A stretch of DNA of 64,000 nt from assembly GCA_052400625.1 (NCBI GenBank), contig JBQTGH010000009.1; one strand, 5' to 3'. Under the pieces are notes generated by a model that saw only the letters and a program-made list of their open reading frames with translations, had not been told where the DNA came from and did no database searches. A program made the position numbers and the translations under genes. Of this stretch, positions 35,000-44,360 are shown one piece after another. The DNA is from Thermophagus sp052400625 (GTDB taxonomy: Bacteria; Bacteroidota; Bacteroidia; Bacteroidales; Marinilabiliaceae). Numbering within the stretch: the first letter of the stretch is position 1; each line of letters opens with the position of its first letter.

Positions 35000-36268
35000 C
35001 TAACCTTCAGCGAATAATTCTCCTCGCTGTAACTCAATAACAGTAATCTCGGGCGGCATTCCGACACGGGCCGGCATACCCAGATAACCAAGTCCCCGAT
35101 TTACGTACAAGAATTGTTTTCCCTCTCGATAAAGGCCTGCCCACCGTTTAAATCGGTATTTGGCAGGACTCCAGTTAATTTTTCCCACTTCCACGCCAAA
35201 TTGCATACCATGGGTATGCCCAGACAAGGTAAGGTCATAACCCTTTTTTCGAACCACTTCAGCATCCCAGTGATCAGGATCATGTGAAAGCAATACTCTA
35301 AAGGGTGCAGACGGAGCTTTTTCCCATGTTCTCTCCAAATCTCCATATTGCGGGAATGGTGGTCGTCCCCAATTCTCCACTCCACTTAAAACAATACTCT
35401 CACCCTCTTTTTCTATCAAAACAGATTCGTTCCTTAAAAGTCTGAAACCAAAACGTTCAAATGCACTCAAAATCCCCTTAAAATTGACTTCTTTCCGCTC
35501 TACTGAATACCATGTGCTGTAATCACCATAATCATGATTCCCCAAAATAGCATACTTCCCCATCGGCGCGACAATGCTTCCCAAAACATTCTCCCAGTCT
35601 TTGGTTTCCCCAGCAAAGTTATTAACCAGATCTCCAGTAAAAACAACAATATCGGCATGCTGCGAATTAATCAAATCCACCGCATCCTGCAAAGGTTTCT
35701 GATTAGATCCGAAGCTGCCAAGATGGAGGTCAGAAATCTGAATCATACGCAAACCATGGAATGCTTTAGGAAGATTGGGAAAGGCAAGCTTCACAGGACG
35801 GGTATAGAATGCAAACCGTCCCTTAAGAACACCGAAAAGAATAGTCACAAAGGGTGCTGTAGCCATAATAATCCCAATCTGACTTAAAAACTTCGCCCTC
35901 GATACAGTTGGATAATGTCTTTTGGTATAAGTCTTTGAAGTTCGCTGAAGGGAAAAATTTGATATCCATCCAATCCCCTCCACCAACAAATAGACAAACT
36001 TGGGAAGATAAACTAAAAGAAAAGCTGTTAAAAAATAGCTGAAAGCATTAAACAGATGGTGATTTCCTGCGTGGGGGATCAAAAGTCCGAAAATAAAAAA
36101 AACGGATAAAAAGACAACCGGAAATATTACAAATCCGACAATAACCATCCATTTACCACATTTTTTATCCTTAAATATTCTCCCTTTTTTCCAGAGTTTC
36201 CAAAACAACCAGTCAATTCCTACAACAACCAATAATAAAACCCACAAAAACACCACCTGATATCTCAT
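35000..36268 (-). CDS. Membrane-anchored metallophosphoesterase (YkuE/YaeI-like)
   Basis: Calcineurin-like phosphoesterase tethered to the inner membrane. The 422-residue product has three or four N-terminal membrane helices (about 4-24, 40-65, 75-98 and around 128-150) and then the phosphoesterase domain with all metal motifs: QISDLHLGSFGSN (about 175-187), VFTGDLVNN, AILGNHDYGDYS, LLSHDPDHWDAE and LTLSGHTHGMQFG. This arrangement fits YkuE/YaeI-type enzymes, some of which hydrolyse UDP-2,3-diacylglucosamine or related lipids; the substrate here is not known. The C-terminal GLGYLGMPARVGMPPEITVIEL is also family-typical. Single gene on the minus strand. Confidence 0.9.
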   Translation of the reverse strand: MRYQVVFLWVLLLVVVGIDWLFWKLWKKGRIFKDKKCGKWMVIVGFVIFPVVFLSVFFIFGLLIPHAGNHHLFNAFSYFLTAFLLVYLPKFVYLLVEGIGWISNFSLQRTSKTYTKRHYPTVSRAKFLSQIGIIMATAPFVTILFGVLKGRFAFYTRPVKLAFPNLPKAFHGLRMIQISDLHLGSFGSNQKPLQDAVDLINSQHADIVVFTGDLVNNFAGETKDWENVLGSIVAPMGKYAILGNHDYGDYSTWYSVERKEVNFKGILSAFERFGFRLLRNESVLIEKEGESIVLSGVENWGRPPFPQYGDLERTWEKAPSAPFRVLLSHDPDHWDAEVVRKKGYDLTLSGHTHGMQFGVEVGKINWSPAKYRFKRWAGLYREGKQFLYVNRGLGYLGMPARVGMPPEITVIELQRGELFAEG

Positions 36269-36447
36269 TACTATTCTCTTTTTGGCCCGGAAGTTTGCGC
36301 CGGCAGTCTCATTTTACATGCATCAAAAAGCGTAACCATATGATTTTTAGACGCACAAATCTAACATCACAAAAACAAAGAGAGCTAAAATGATTGTTAA
36401 AGTTTTGTAAAAACAATTTACAATTATAATATCAATAAGGCATTTAT

Positions 36448-36506
36448 AAAATAATCCCCGGCTGAATCCTGCCTTTAAACAGGCAATCAAACAAGCCGGG
36501 GAAAAA
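36448..36506 (-). terminator. Terminator downstream of the DUF996-like gene
   Basis: Outer stem TCCCCGGCT/AGCCGGGGA (36455-36463 with 36494-36502) encloses an inner TGCCT/AGGCA hairpin. A- and T-rich flanks allow action on either strand; on the minus strand it follows the stop at 36566. Confidence 0.75.
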
Positions 36507-36565
36507 TAAACAGAATCAAATAATTCCTCTCAAAAGCACGATGTGAAGTGACGCACCAATAAGGA

Positions 36566-37147
36566 TCAAATTTCCGCCTTTTCTGAGCCTATCTCATCCG
36601 GTTGCACGGTAAAATAAGCAATAATATGCACAACCCAGCCGATAAACATCACTACCGCACCAATAAAAAACAAAACAATTCCGATAGCCCCTATAAAATA
36701 GAGTAAACCGGCTGTTTTGAAATATTTTACTCCCGTTTTTTCAGCCAATAATTTTAATGCTTTCCAAAAAAAGTAGTACCCAATTATAACCCCCGCCAGC
36801 ACCACAAGACCTCCAATAATAGTGGCAGAATTCTCAAAAATCAGACCGCGTAAATTCTGAATGTTGCCGGGATCAAAACCACTTCCAGATGAAAGACCAA
36901 TTGCCGCGGTGCCAATAGCCAAACCCAAAATTAGGGAACCAACCAATCCTACAGCAACCTGAATAATAAAACCAGTTAACGCATTTTTAAACACTGCCGG
37001 ATTATTGTAAAATTTGGAAAAATAATAATGCGACATAAGCAAAAGAACAATAACAGCAATACCAACAAAAAAATTGATAAACGGTATAATGGTCGCTATG
37101 GGCAACAATATACCTATTCGTCCTAATGTGATCGCTTGTTTTTTCAT
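36566..37147 (-). CDS. DUF996-like integral membrane protein
   Basis: Small inner-membrane protein of unknown function, 193 residues from the chosen start. It has four or five hydrophobic helices, including IGILLPIATIIPFINFFVG, ALTGFIIQVAVGLVGSLILG, IIGGLVVLAGVIIGYYFFW and FIGAIGIVLFFIGAVVMFIG, separated by short polar loops, and a charged tail (QPDEIGSEKAEI). The pattern agrees with the DUF996 family. I place the start at the internal ATG (37147, MKKQAITLGRIG) because an AGAGAAG stretch precedes it; an ATG eight codons earlier (37171) is also possible. It stands alone, with a strong hairpin after the stop. Confidence 0.75.
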   Translation of the reverse strand: MKKQAITLGRIGILLPIATIIPFINFFVGIAVIVLLLMSHYYFSKFYNNPAVFKNALTGFIIQVAVGLVGSLILGLAIGTAAIGLSSGSGFDPGNIQNLRGLIFENSATIIGGLVVLAGVIIGYYFFWKALKLLAEKTGVKYFKTAGLLYFIGAIGIVLFFIGAVVMFIGWVVHIIAYFTVQPDEIGSEKAEI

Positions 37148-37592
37148 AACTTCTCTTTTTTTATTTATCAATATTAAATATGGGATCCAATATTTTTCAA
37201 TTTTGGTTAATCAACAAAACCAGAATCAAAACGACTTCAGCAACCAGGACGATTAGGGTTAACAAAATGCCTCCCCTCATCTTTTTGCCTTTCCTTTAAC
37301 CTCCGAACCATCATACTGGTTTTCAATCAATAAAATCGATAGGAAGTTAAAAATAAAAACCATTAGTTGCAACAAAATTTAACAAACAAATTTTTAACTA
37401 TTGGTTCTCCGATGAAAAAATGCGATCCTTCTATGAATCTATTTAATGAGATCGAAATGATGCCGCTATCTTTTGAATTCAAACAAATGAAGTTGTAGAA
37501 ACTGATTGCGAAAGAACAATTCCATTTTACCTCTACAAACCTTCCTCAATAATTTCTATATTTTTGCGTTAAATCAGAACATTTGCCACCAT
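37148..37592. other. Divergent intergenic region before the TonB receptor gene
   Basis: About 420 bp, AT-rich. The only recognised signal is the -7 box at 37559-37566; no open frame with protein character was found. Confidence 0.55.
37559..37566 (+). promoter_or_regulatory. Putative -7 box of the TonB receptor gene
   Basis: TATTTTTG matches TAnnTTTG and lies 27 bp before the ATG at 37593. It sits inside the longer open frame that begins at 37506, which argues that the later ATG is the true start. Confidence 0.55.
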
Positions 37593-40004
37593 ATGTATTT
37601 CAAACATTACTTCTTTTTGATTCTTATATTCTTTTCTGAACTGACTATCCAGGGACAGGAATATATTACCATTAAAGGAAGAGTTGTTTCGGATAATGGC
37701 ATGCCCATTGAAGGTGCTCATGTTGTGGTATCGGGTAAAACGGCCGGAACCGCAACCGAACCAAATGGTTTCTTTGCACTTACCCTGCCAGCCCCATTTC
37801 CCGTTAGCCTTCAAATTTCCCACATAGAATACATTCCTCGCGAAGTAACCATTCCTCAAAATAACCGGGCCGAAACTCCCTTAAATATTACATTAATAAA
37901 ACGCATTCGTAAAATCAGTGAAGTAAAAATCTCTGGCCAAAATTCCGATGATCAGTCGTCTGTAAAAATAAATCCCGGACTAAATCCTTTTCTTCCCTCT
38001 CCATCAGGTCCGGCCATAGAAGGATTGATCCGCTCCCAAATGGGCGTTGCATCCACGAATGAACTAAGCACCCAATACCGGGTACGCGGAGGCAATTTTG
38101 ATGAGAATCTTGTCTATCTTAACGGTTTTGAAGTGCATCGTCCTCAACTTATAAGAAACGGACAACAGGAAGGCCTTAGCATCGTCAACCCCGATCTTAC
38201 GGAATCTATCTATTTCTCTTCGGGTGGGTTCGGAGTAAGCTATGGAGATAAGATGAGTTCGGTTCTGGATGTTCATTACAAACAACCTGACACTCTAAAA
38301 ACCGGTACCAACATCAACTTACTGGGTGCCAGCGTGTATACTATGGGAAGTGTCTTAAACAAAAAAATCACCTGGTTGGTCGGAGCAAGGCACAAAACCA
38401 ATCGTTATCTTTTAAACACTCTTGATACCAAAGGTAACTACAATCCAGAATTTACTGATGCTCAAATTTATCTCACATATCAATTTTCTTCCCGCCTTTC
38501 AGCAGAAGCTCTAGGGTATTACGCCATCAATCGTTACCGCTTTGTCCCTACGGACAGGGAAACCACCTTTGGAACCATAAATGAGGTTAAACGTTTGAAA
38601 ATATATTTTGCCGGACAAGAAAAAGACCTTTTTAAAACACGGATGGCAGCTCTAAAGCTAAAATTCAAACCAACCGAATCAGGACGATATGAGTTTCAGA
38701 CAATGCAGTACCGAGCCACTGAATATGAAGCTTATGACATTGCCGGAGCATACTGGCTTCAGGAAATCGATGGAATGAATGACTCTGAAACTGCAACCAA
38801 TATTGGCATTGGTGAGTATTTGCAACACGCTCGAAATGACTTACAGGCTACGGTCACCTCTGCATCCTTCAAAGGAACTAATTTCCTCGGACAAAACGAA
38901 GCCATTAACTGGGGAATAGATTGGCAAATAGAGCATTTTGACGATAAGATCAATGAGTGGGAGATGATAGATTCGGCTGGCTATTCAATGCCTCGCAATC
39001 CAAATCTGGAATTGTATTACAGCCTTAATGACAAACTTCATAAAACAACCAGTCACTTTAAGTTATTTATATCACACCAAGCAACATTAACTCCCGATTG
39101 GGGAAGAATTAAGGTCAACTATGGTACAAGAGTGATTTGGTCGGATGAAGAAAAACAGCTTCATTTTACACCTCGTTTTCAAGCCACCATACTGCCTTTC
39201 TCAATGCCAGAAACACGTTTCCGTCTTAGCGGAGGATGGTATTTCCAACCACCGTTTTACAAGGAGTATCGTCCTCCCCGATCCGGAGAAATCAACCGAC
39301 TAAAATCGCAGAAGTCTAAGCAAATACTGGCGGGCATAGATCACTATTTTTCACTTCTCGGACGACCTTTTAAATTCTCATTTGAGACCTATTACAAATA
39401 TCTTTACGACCTAATTCCTTATCAAATCAACAACGTTCGCATTCAATACAGTGGACAAAATGAAGCCAAAGGGTTTGCCACCGGAGCAGATTTCAAACTA
39501 CATGGGGAATTTGTCCCAGGCACGGAATCTTGGGCTACACTCTCTTTTCTCAAAACCGAAGAAGATATCATTACCGACACATGGAATCAGTCAGGTGAAC
39601 CTGGATATATCCCTCGCCCATCAGACCAACGCCTCAATTTTTCCATGTTTTTTCAGGATTATCTTCCCAATAATCCGACGTTTAAGGTGCACCTAAGTCT
39701 CTATTACGGATCGGGTCTTCCTTTTGGTCCTCCCCAATCTCCCAGATATATGGCCACATTCCGTATGCCACCCTACAGACGCATTGACATCGGTTTCACC
39801 AAAGATCTCCTCCCCCTCCTTTCCCGCCATCATAAAATCCACTTTTTAAAAGATGCCTGGATCGGGATGGAAATATTTAACCTATTTGATATTAACAATA
39901 CCATTTCTTACTATTGGGTAAGCGATGTAAACAACCGCCAATATGCCGTTCCCAATTATCTGACAGGTCGACGCATCAATCTCTCCTTAAATATTGAGTT
40001 TTAG
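37593..40004 (+). CDS. TonB-dependent outer-membrane receptor with carboxypeptidase-like N-terminal domain
   Basis: Outer-membrane active transporter, not of SusC type (no SusD partner and no SusC signature). From ATG at 37593 the product has about 803 residues: signal peptide (MYFKHYFFLILIFFSELTIQG), a CarboxypepD_reg-like domain (ITIKGRVVSDNGMPIEGAHV), a plug domain (STQYRVRGGNFDENLVYLNG, SGGFGVSYGDKMSSVLDV), and a beta-barrel ending NLSLNIEF with terminal Phe. The start is set by the signal peptide and by the -7 box at 37559-37566. Substrate unknown; no transport partner genes adjoin. The next gene, ornithine aminotransferase, follows by about 110 bp and has unrelated function. Confidence 0.92.
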   Translation: MYFKHYFFLILIFFSELTIQGQEYITIKGRVVSDNGMPIEGAHVVVSGKTAGTATEPNGFFALTLPAPFPVSLQISHIEYIPREVTIPQNNRAETPLNITLIKRIRKISEVKISGQNSDDQSSVKINPGLNPFLPSPSGPAIEGLIRSQMGVASTNELSTQYRVRGGNFDENLVYLNGFEVHRPQLIRNGQQEGLSIVNPDLTESIYFSSGGFGVSYGDKMSSVLDVHYKQPDTLKTGTNINLLGASVYTMGSVLNKKITWLVGARHKTNRYLLNTLDTKGNYNPEFTDAQIYLTYQFSSRLSAEALGYYAINRYRFVPTDRETTFGTINEVKRLKIYFAGQEKDLFKTRMAALKLKFKPTESGRYEFQTMQYRATEYEAYDIAGAYWLQEIDGMNDSETATNIGIGEYLQHARNDLQATVTSASFKGTNFLGQNEAINWGIDWQIEHFDDKINEWEMIDSAGYSMPRNPNLELYYSLNDKLHKTTSHFKLFISHQATLTPDWGRIKVNYGTRVIWSDEEKQLHFTPRFQATILPFSMPETRFRLSGGWYFQPPFYKEYRPPRSGEINRLKSQKSKQILAGIDHYFSLLGRPFKFSFETYYKYLYDLIPYQINNVRIQYSGQNEAKGFATGADFKLHGEFVPGTESWATLSFLKTEEDIITDTWNQSGEPGYIPRPSDQRLNFSMFFQDYLPNNPTFKVHLSLYYGSGLPFGPPQSPRYMATFRMPPYRRIDIGFTKDLLPLLSRHHKIHFLKDAWIGMEIFNLFDINNTISYYWVSDVNNRQYAVPNYLTGRRINLSLNIEF

Positions 40005-40112
40005 CAAGTAAAATCCTGCTAGTCTGATAAAATTCAGCGTTTTTGACAGAAAAAATTCTTTTATTTGAAAGAACAGTTTAACATTTTGCATCAAACGCTA
40101 AATCAGTTTAAT

Positions 40113-41336
40113 ATGAAACAACCCAAGACAAGCAGCGACTACATCGCACGAGAAGAGAAATTTGGTGCACATAACTACCATCCGCTTCCGGTAGTTTTGG
40201 AACGAGGCGAAGGAGTTTTCGTATGGGATGTGGAAGGAAAACGTTATTTTGATTTTCTTTCGGCTTATTCAGCTCTTAACCAAGGGCATTGTCATCCGCG
40301 TATCATCAACGCCCTAAAAGAACAGGCGTCAAGGCTTACTCTGACGTCCCGTGCCTTCTACAACAATGTATTAGGCGAATTTGAGGAGTACGTCACCAAT
40401 TATTTTGGCTACGACAAAGTATTGATGATGAACAGCGGTGCCGAAGCCGACGAAACGGCCTTAAAACTATGCCGAAGATGGGGATACGAAAAAAAAGGCA
40501 TCCCCGAAAACCAGGCAAAGATAATCGTGTGCGAAGGCAATTTCCACGGACGAACCATCACCATTGTAAGTATGTCTACCGACCCAGACAGTTATGGAGG
40601 TTTTGGGCCTTTCACCCCGGGGTTTGTTACCATTCCATATAACGACCTCGCCGCACTGGAGAAAGAGCTAAAAGATCCCAATGTTGCAGGTTTTTTGGTA
40701 GAACCTATACAAGGAGAGGCAGGCGTTTATGTCCCGGAGGAGGGATATATTAAAAAGGCTTACCAGCTGTGTAAAGCCAACAATGTATTGTTCATGGCCG
40801 ACGAAGTGCAAACGGGAATTGCCAGAACAGGTAAAATGTTAGCCTGTGATCACGAAGGCGTCCGTCCCGATGTTCTTATTCTGGGTAAGGCCATCTCCGG
40901 TGGGGTATTACCGGTTTCTGCCGTATTGGCTGACGACGACATCATGTTAGTAATTCGTCCAGGAGAGCATGGCTCTACTTATGGAGGAAACCCTCTGGCA
41001 TGCAAAGTAGCCATGGAAGCTCTAAAAGTAGTAAAAGACGAAATGCTGGCCGAAAATGCAGAGCATCTTGGGAAAATCTTTCGGGAAGAGATGACGAAAA
41101 TTGATTCTGACATGATCGAACTCGTAAGAGGAAAAGGTTTGCTCAATGCCATTGTAATACGCCCCAAAAACGGTAAGGAAGCTTGGGATGTCTGTGTAGC
41201 CATGAAAGAAAATGGACTAATTGCCAAACCCACCCATCAACACATCATTCGGTTCGCACCCCCACTTATCATTACTGAAGATCAACTTACAGAAGCCATC
41301 GAAATTATAAAGAAAACCATTATGGAATTCAAATAG
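40113..41336 (+). CDS. rocD: Ornithine--oxo-acid aminotransferase
   Basis: PLP enzyme that converts ornithine and 2-oxoglutarate to glutamate semialdehyde and glutamate, linking arginine and proline metabolism. From ATG at 40113 the product has 407 residues. Family motifs: FFDFLSAYSALNQGHCHPRI-type start (YFDFLSAYSALNQGHCHP), MMNSGAEADETALKLCRRWG, CEGNFHGRTITIVSMS, VEPIQGEAGVYVPEEGY, FMADEVQTGIARTGKMLAC (aspartate that binds PLP nitrogen), LILGKAISGGVLPVSAVLA (Schiff-base Lys) and HGSTYGGNPLACKVAM. These segments are typical of OAT rather than of acetylornithine or GABA aminotransferases. A TTG 16 codons earlier is a less likely start. Confidence 0.95.
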   Translation: MKQPKTSSDYIAREEKFGAHNYHPLPVVLERGEGVFVWDVEGKRYFDFLSAYSALNQGHCHPRIINALKEQASRLTLTSRAFYNNVLGEFEEYVTNYFGYDKVLMMNSGAEADETALKLCRRWGYEKKGIPENQAKIIVCEGNFHGRTITIVSMSTDPDSYGGFGPFTPGFVTIPYNDLAALEKELKDPNVAGFLVEPIQGEAGVYVPEEGYIKKAYQLCKANNVLFMADEVQTGIARTGKMLACDHEGVRPDVLILGKAISGGVLPVSAVLADDDIMLVIRPGEHGSTYGGNPLACKVAMEALKVVKDEMLAENAEHLGKIFREEMTKIDSDMIELVRGKGLLNAIVIRPKNGKEAWDVCVAMKENGLIAKPTHQHIIRFAPPLIITEDQLTEAIEIIKKTIMEFK

Positions 41337-41351
41337 TCAGAAGCAACAATA

Positions 41352-41398
41352 AAAAAAAGCTGCAACAAATTAACAAATAACTTGCTGCAGCTTTTTTT
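41352..41398. terminator. Bidirectional terminator between rocD and tRNA-Leu
   Basis: Perfect 13-bp stem (41352-41364 with 41386-41398) made of an A-run, GCTGCA/TGCAGC and a T-run. It lies 16 bp after rocD and directly after the tRNA 3' end, so it serves the converging transcripts. Confidence 0.92.
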
Positions 41399-41399
41399 G

Positions 41400-41483
41400 T
41401 GCCCGGAACAGGACTCGAACCTGCACGTCCTTGCGAACACTAGTCCCTGAAACTAGCGCGTCTACCAATTCCGCCATCCGGGC
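41400..41483 (-). tRNA. tRNA-Leu (anticodon CAG)
   Basis: The minus strand gives a complete class II tRNA of 84 nt. The acceptor stem is GCCCGGA pairing with TCCGGGC, the D-arm has GGTAGACGC, the anticodon stem CTAGT/ACTAG holds the loop TTCAGGG with anticodon CAG, a long variable arm (TGTTCGCAAGGACG-type) follows, and the T-arm reads AGGTTCGAGTCCT. CCA is not encoded. It reads CUG codons. Confidence 0.97.
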
Positions 41484-41791
41484 CAATATTTTCGGGTATT
41501 GCCGTTTCATTTAACAGCGGTGCAAAGATAGAAACTTAATTTTTTTCGACAATAATAATTCTAGATTTTTTTTGGCAATGAATCTGTCCAATGGGAAAGC
41601 ACGGCTACCCATTGAGAACTCCTTACGACTCTCAAAATAAAATGTAAACGACATCATTCCAACACACCATAATCCAATGTATTCACCTGCACTTTACACC
41701 TCAGGTATATTGATTAAAAAAAAGGATATTATTAAATTTGAATTCATCCACAACTGATTATTAACCTTTTAACCTTTAAAACATAAAAATC
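41484..41791. other. Gap between tRNA-Leu and the holin-amidase cassette
   Basis: 308 bp. The promoter at 41709-41740 is the only element recognised; there is no second copy of the tRNA 3' end, integrase gene or attachment-site repeat. Confidence 0.55.
41709..41740 (+). promoter_or_regulatory. Promoter of the holin-amidase cassette
   Basis: ATTG (41709-41712) and TAAATTTG (41733-41740) are separated by 20 bp, matching the Bacteroidota sigma-ABfr type promoter (TTG, then TAnnTTTG). The start of transcription should be near 41746, 46 nt before the ATG. It is the best complete promoter seen in the window. Confidence 0.7.
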
Positions 41792-42298
41792 ATGTCCATC
41801 CTTTCAAAGATTTTCAGTGGAAGCCTCACCGGTGTAATAGATAGTTTGGGAGGCGTAATAGATCAATTCTCTCTTTCCAAAGAAGAAAAACAGCAGTTCA
41901 AGCTGGAAATGCATAGCTTATTAATGCAAAAAGAAAAAGAGCTGGAAGAGACCTACCGAGCCGAGTTGGAGGCAAGAGCCGACATCATTAAGTCGGAGAT
42001 GGAGCAGGACGACCTCTTTACCAAAAGAGCACGTCCCTCTATCATTTACGGAGGGTTACTATTTATTTTCATTGTTTACGTGATTGTCCCGCTGTTGGCG
42101 ATTATTGCCGGCACACCTGCCGATTCTATTCCCGAGATAAGTCTTCCCGAAGAATTCTGGTGGGCTTGGGGAACCGTTGTCGGTGTCTATGGAGTAGGTC
42201 GATCTGCTGAAAAAATGGGGACTACCAATAACTTTACCCGCTTCATTACCGGATCTAATGCAGGCAAAATGAACACCACAAAAAATGCGAAAGGATGA
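41792..42298 (+). CDS. Phage-type holin (3TM holin family)
   Basis: Small membrane protein resembling the 3TM holins found next to endolysins in phages and gene-transfer-agent-like clusters. The 168-residue product has an amphipathic N-terminus (LSKIFSGSLTGVIDSLGGVID), a charged helical stretch (KEEKQQFKLEMHSLLMQKEK, AELEARADIIKSEMEQDDLF), TKRARPSIIYGGLLFIFIVY (first membrane helix, with the family-typical RPxxxY), a second helix VIVPLLAIIAGTP, and EEFWWAWGTVVGVYGVGRSA (third). Its stop overlaps the start of the amidase gene by ATGA, so the pair is translationally coupled. No other phage genes are nearby. Confidence 0.82.
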   Translation: MSILSKIFSGSLTGVIDSLGGVIDQFSLSKEEKQQFKLEMHSLLMQKEKELEETYRAELEARADIIKSEMEQDDLFTKRARPSIIYGGLLFIFIVYVIVPLLAIIAGTPADSIPEISLPEEFWWAWGTVVGVYGVGRSAEKMGTTNNFTRFITGSNAGKMNTTKNAKG

Positions 42299-43134
42299 TA
42301 ACCATAAAAGATCACATTCTGGTTTCGAACGATGGCTCATCGTCGGTTTCTTATGACCCTACACCGAACCATGGGACCATCTTTAGGGATGGCCTCCCCG
42401 ACACCGTTGTCATTCATTATACCGGAGGCAACTCGCTGGAGTCATCGGTCAAATGGCTTCAGAATCCCGTTTCTAAAGCCTCCGCTCATTTGGTCGTCGG
42501 CAAAAAAGGGGAAATCGTTCAGCTGATACCCTTTAACCAAAAAGCATGGCACGCAGGAAAAAGTGAATGGAATGGTCGCAAAAACCTCAATCAATTCAGC
42601 ATTGGGATAGAGATTGACAACGCAGGCTTACTGGAAAAAAGAGCCGACGGTTTCTATACTTTTTGGGGGAAACGCATAGACAACAGCCAGGTAGTTCTGG
42701 CCTCCCACAAACACGACAAGCGCGAGCAGGCATGGGAAGCCTTTACCGAAAAGCAAATAGTGACCGTTGAAATGATTATTCTGGAACTGAAAAAACATTA
42801 TCCAATCAAAGAAATCGTCGGTCATGATGATATTGCTCCAGGGAGAAAAATAGATCCCGGTCCGGCATTTCCCTTTCAAAAAATAAAAAACAGATTGTTT
42901 TCCACCAGAAATGAAGATGTACCTACCGATACAACCCCCAAAGATTTACATTATGGCATCGTAGTGGCCGATTATTTAAATATCAGAACTGAACCATCCA
43001 GAGACTCCCAAATGGCATCCGATCCATTACCGAAAGGCACAAAACTCAGAATTATCGAAAGAAAAAACGGCTGGCTCAGAGTTAAAGTCGAACTTCAGGG
43101 GTGGGTCAGCCAAAGCTGGGTGAATCAATTCTGA
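42295..43134 (+). CDS. N-acetylmuramoyl-L-alanine amidase with SH3 domain
   Basis: Peptidoglycan hydrolase that splits the lactyl-peptide bond. The 279-residue product has an Amidase_2 domain (about 35-190) with zinc-ligand motifs VVIHYTGGNSLES, ASAHLVVGKKGEIVQLIP, WHAGKSEW, FSIGIEIDNAG and VGHDDIAPGRKIDPGPAFP, then a bacterial SH3 domain (about 218-279: VVADYLNIRTEPSRDSQ, GWLRVKVELQGWVSQSWV). There is no signal peptide, so it needs the holin encoded just before it (4-bp overlap) or lysis to reach the wall, as a phage endolysin does. Together they form a complete lysis-type cassette. Confidence 0.92.
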   Translation: MITIKDHILVSNDGSSSVSYDPTPNHGTIFRDGLPDTVVIHYTGGNSLESSVKWLQNPVSKASAHLVVGKKGEIVQLIPFNQKAWHAGKSEWNGRKNLNQFSIGIEIDNAGLLEKRADGFYTFWGKRIDNSQVVLASHKHDKREQAWEAFTEKQIVTVEMIILELKKHYPIKEIVGHDDIAPGRKIDPGPAFPFQKIKNRLFSTRNEDVPTDTTPKDLHYGIVVADYLNIRTEPSRDSQMASDPLPKGTKLRIIERKNGWLRVKVELQGWVSQSWVNQF

Positions 43135-43152
43135 GCCTTATGCCGGTCTATT

Positions 43153-44136
43153 TTATAAAGTCTCCACTTTTCGATTAATAAACGCAAGTTCATCAGCAGA
43201 CAGATGAACATCGGCAGCCTTTGCATTTTGTCGTGCCTGCTTGGCATTTCGGGCCCCGGCAAGAGCAATGGTAATGCCCTCCCGCTCCAGCGTCCATCTT
43301 AGAACCAACTGAGCAAGAGTTGCCCCTTTTTGATCGGCTATGTCTTGGATGCTATTCAAAAATTCATTGGTACGAACAATATTTTCATCCGTAAATGATT
43401 GATGAAATTTTCGGTGATCACCATCCATAAATTTATATCCGGGTTTTATTTTACCCGTTAATAATCCTCTTTCTAATGGGCTATAAGCCAGAATAGATTT
43501 ATTATGATTAATACACCAGGGGACAATCTCTTTTTCTATGCCCCTATTTACCATACTAAAAGGAACCTGATTGGACAATATTTTCACCGATTTATTGGCC
43601 GCTTCCATCAATTGGGGATCATAATTACAAACCCCAACGTATCTTACTTTCCCTTGTTGAATCAGTTTTTCTACCGCTTCAAAAGTCTCTTCCACAGGCG
43701 TTGTATCGTCCGGCCAATGAATCTGATAAAGATCGATATAATCGGTACCCAGCCTTTTCAAACTGTTTTCACACTCTTCGATCACACTTTCTTTACCGGC
43801 ATATTTATAAACATCAATACCTTTACCGCTATTGTCCTTTGACTTCATATAAAACTTACCCTTTGGCAAATCCCATCGAAGCCCGAACTTGGTCAGAATT
43901 TGAACTTTATCACGGGGAATATCCTTAATGGCTTCCCCCACTATCTGTTCGCTGGTTCCCTGGCCATAAATAGGCGCAGTGTCAATGGTAGTAACGCCTT
44001 CCTCCCAGGCTACACGGATGGCCTCCACCGCTTCCTTACGGTCGGTTTTTCCCCACATCCAGCCGCCTGCTGCCCAGGCCCCAAACGTGATGGCCGACAA
44101 TTCCAAATCCGAATCCGATAATTTACGATATTCCAT
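43153..44136 (-). CDS. Aldo/keto reductase
   Basis: NADPH-dependent carbonyl reductase of the AKR superfamily. The 327-residue product has the catalytic tetrad motifs: TIDTAPIYGQGTSEQIVGEA (Asp and Tyr), ILTKFGLRWD (Lys) and DLYQIHWPDDTTP (His), followed by VRYVGVCNYDPQLMEAA, PFSMVNRGIEKEIVPWC, AYSPLERGLLTGK and IALAGARNAKQARQNAKA near the C-terminus. It most resembles the AKR11/YghZ-like general oxidoreductases. Convergent with the amidase gene, with only 18 bp between stop codons. Confidence 0.93.
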   Translation of the reverse strand: MEYRKLSDSDLELSAITFGAWAAGGWMWGKTDRKEAVEAIRVAWEEGVTTIDTAPIYGQGTSEQIVGEAIKDIPRDKVQILTKFGLRWDLPKGKFYMKSKDNSGKGIDVYKYAGKESVIEECENSLKRLGTDYIDLYQIHWPDDTTPVEETFEAVEKLIQQGKVRYVGVCNYDPQLMEAANKSVKILSNQVPFSMVNRGIEKEIVPWCINHNKSILAYSPLERGLLTGKIKPGYKFMDGDHRKFHQSFTDENIVRTNEFLNSIQDIADQKGATLAQLVLRWTLEREGITIALAGARNAKQARQNAKAADVHLSADELAFINRKVETL

Positions 44137-44299
44137 AACTCAATAAAATTAAATTTTTTATAGTAAACATATGAATTTCACCCAAAAGACAGAAGTGAAT
44201 AATTGGCACTATTTCTGTTGGTAATAGGCGCTAGAAAACGACGATCTGTTCATCTACTGTTTTCGTGGGATTTTCCCGTGATGGTCTGTCTAAATTAAT

Positions 44300-44307
44300 T
44301 ATTTTTG
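44300..44307 (+). promoter_or_regulatory. Putative -7 box of the C69 dipeptidase gene
   Basis: TATTTTTG matches TAnnTTTG, 54 bp before the ATG at 44361. It lies within the open frame that could start at 44265, which supports the later ATG. Confidence 0.5.
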
Positions 44308-44360
44308 TCCAAATAATAAACCTTTCTGACATCACTAATGATATTAAAAGATTTACGGTT

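Noticed and set aside
41400..43134. Prophage inserted at tRNA-Leu
   Set aside because: The lysis cassette lies on the 5' side of the tRNA, no integrase or duplicated tRNA 3' end is present, and the tRNA 3' side is rocD.
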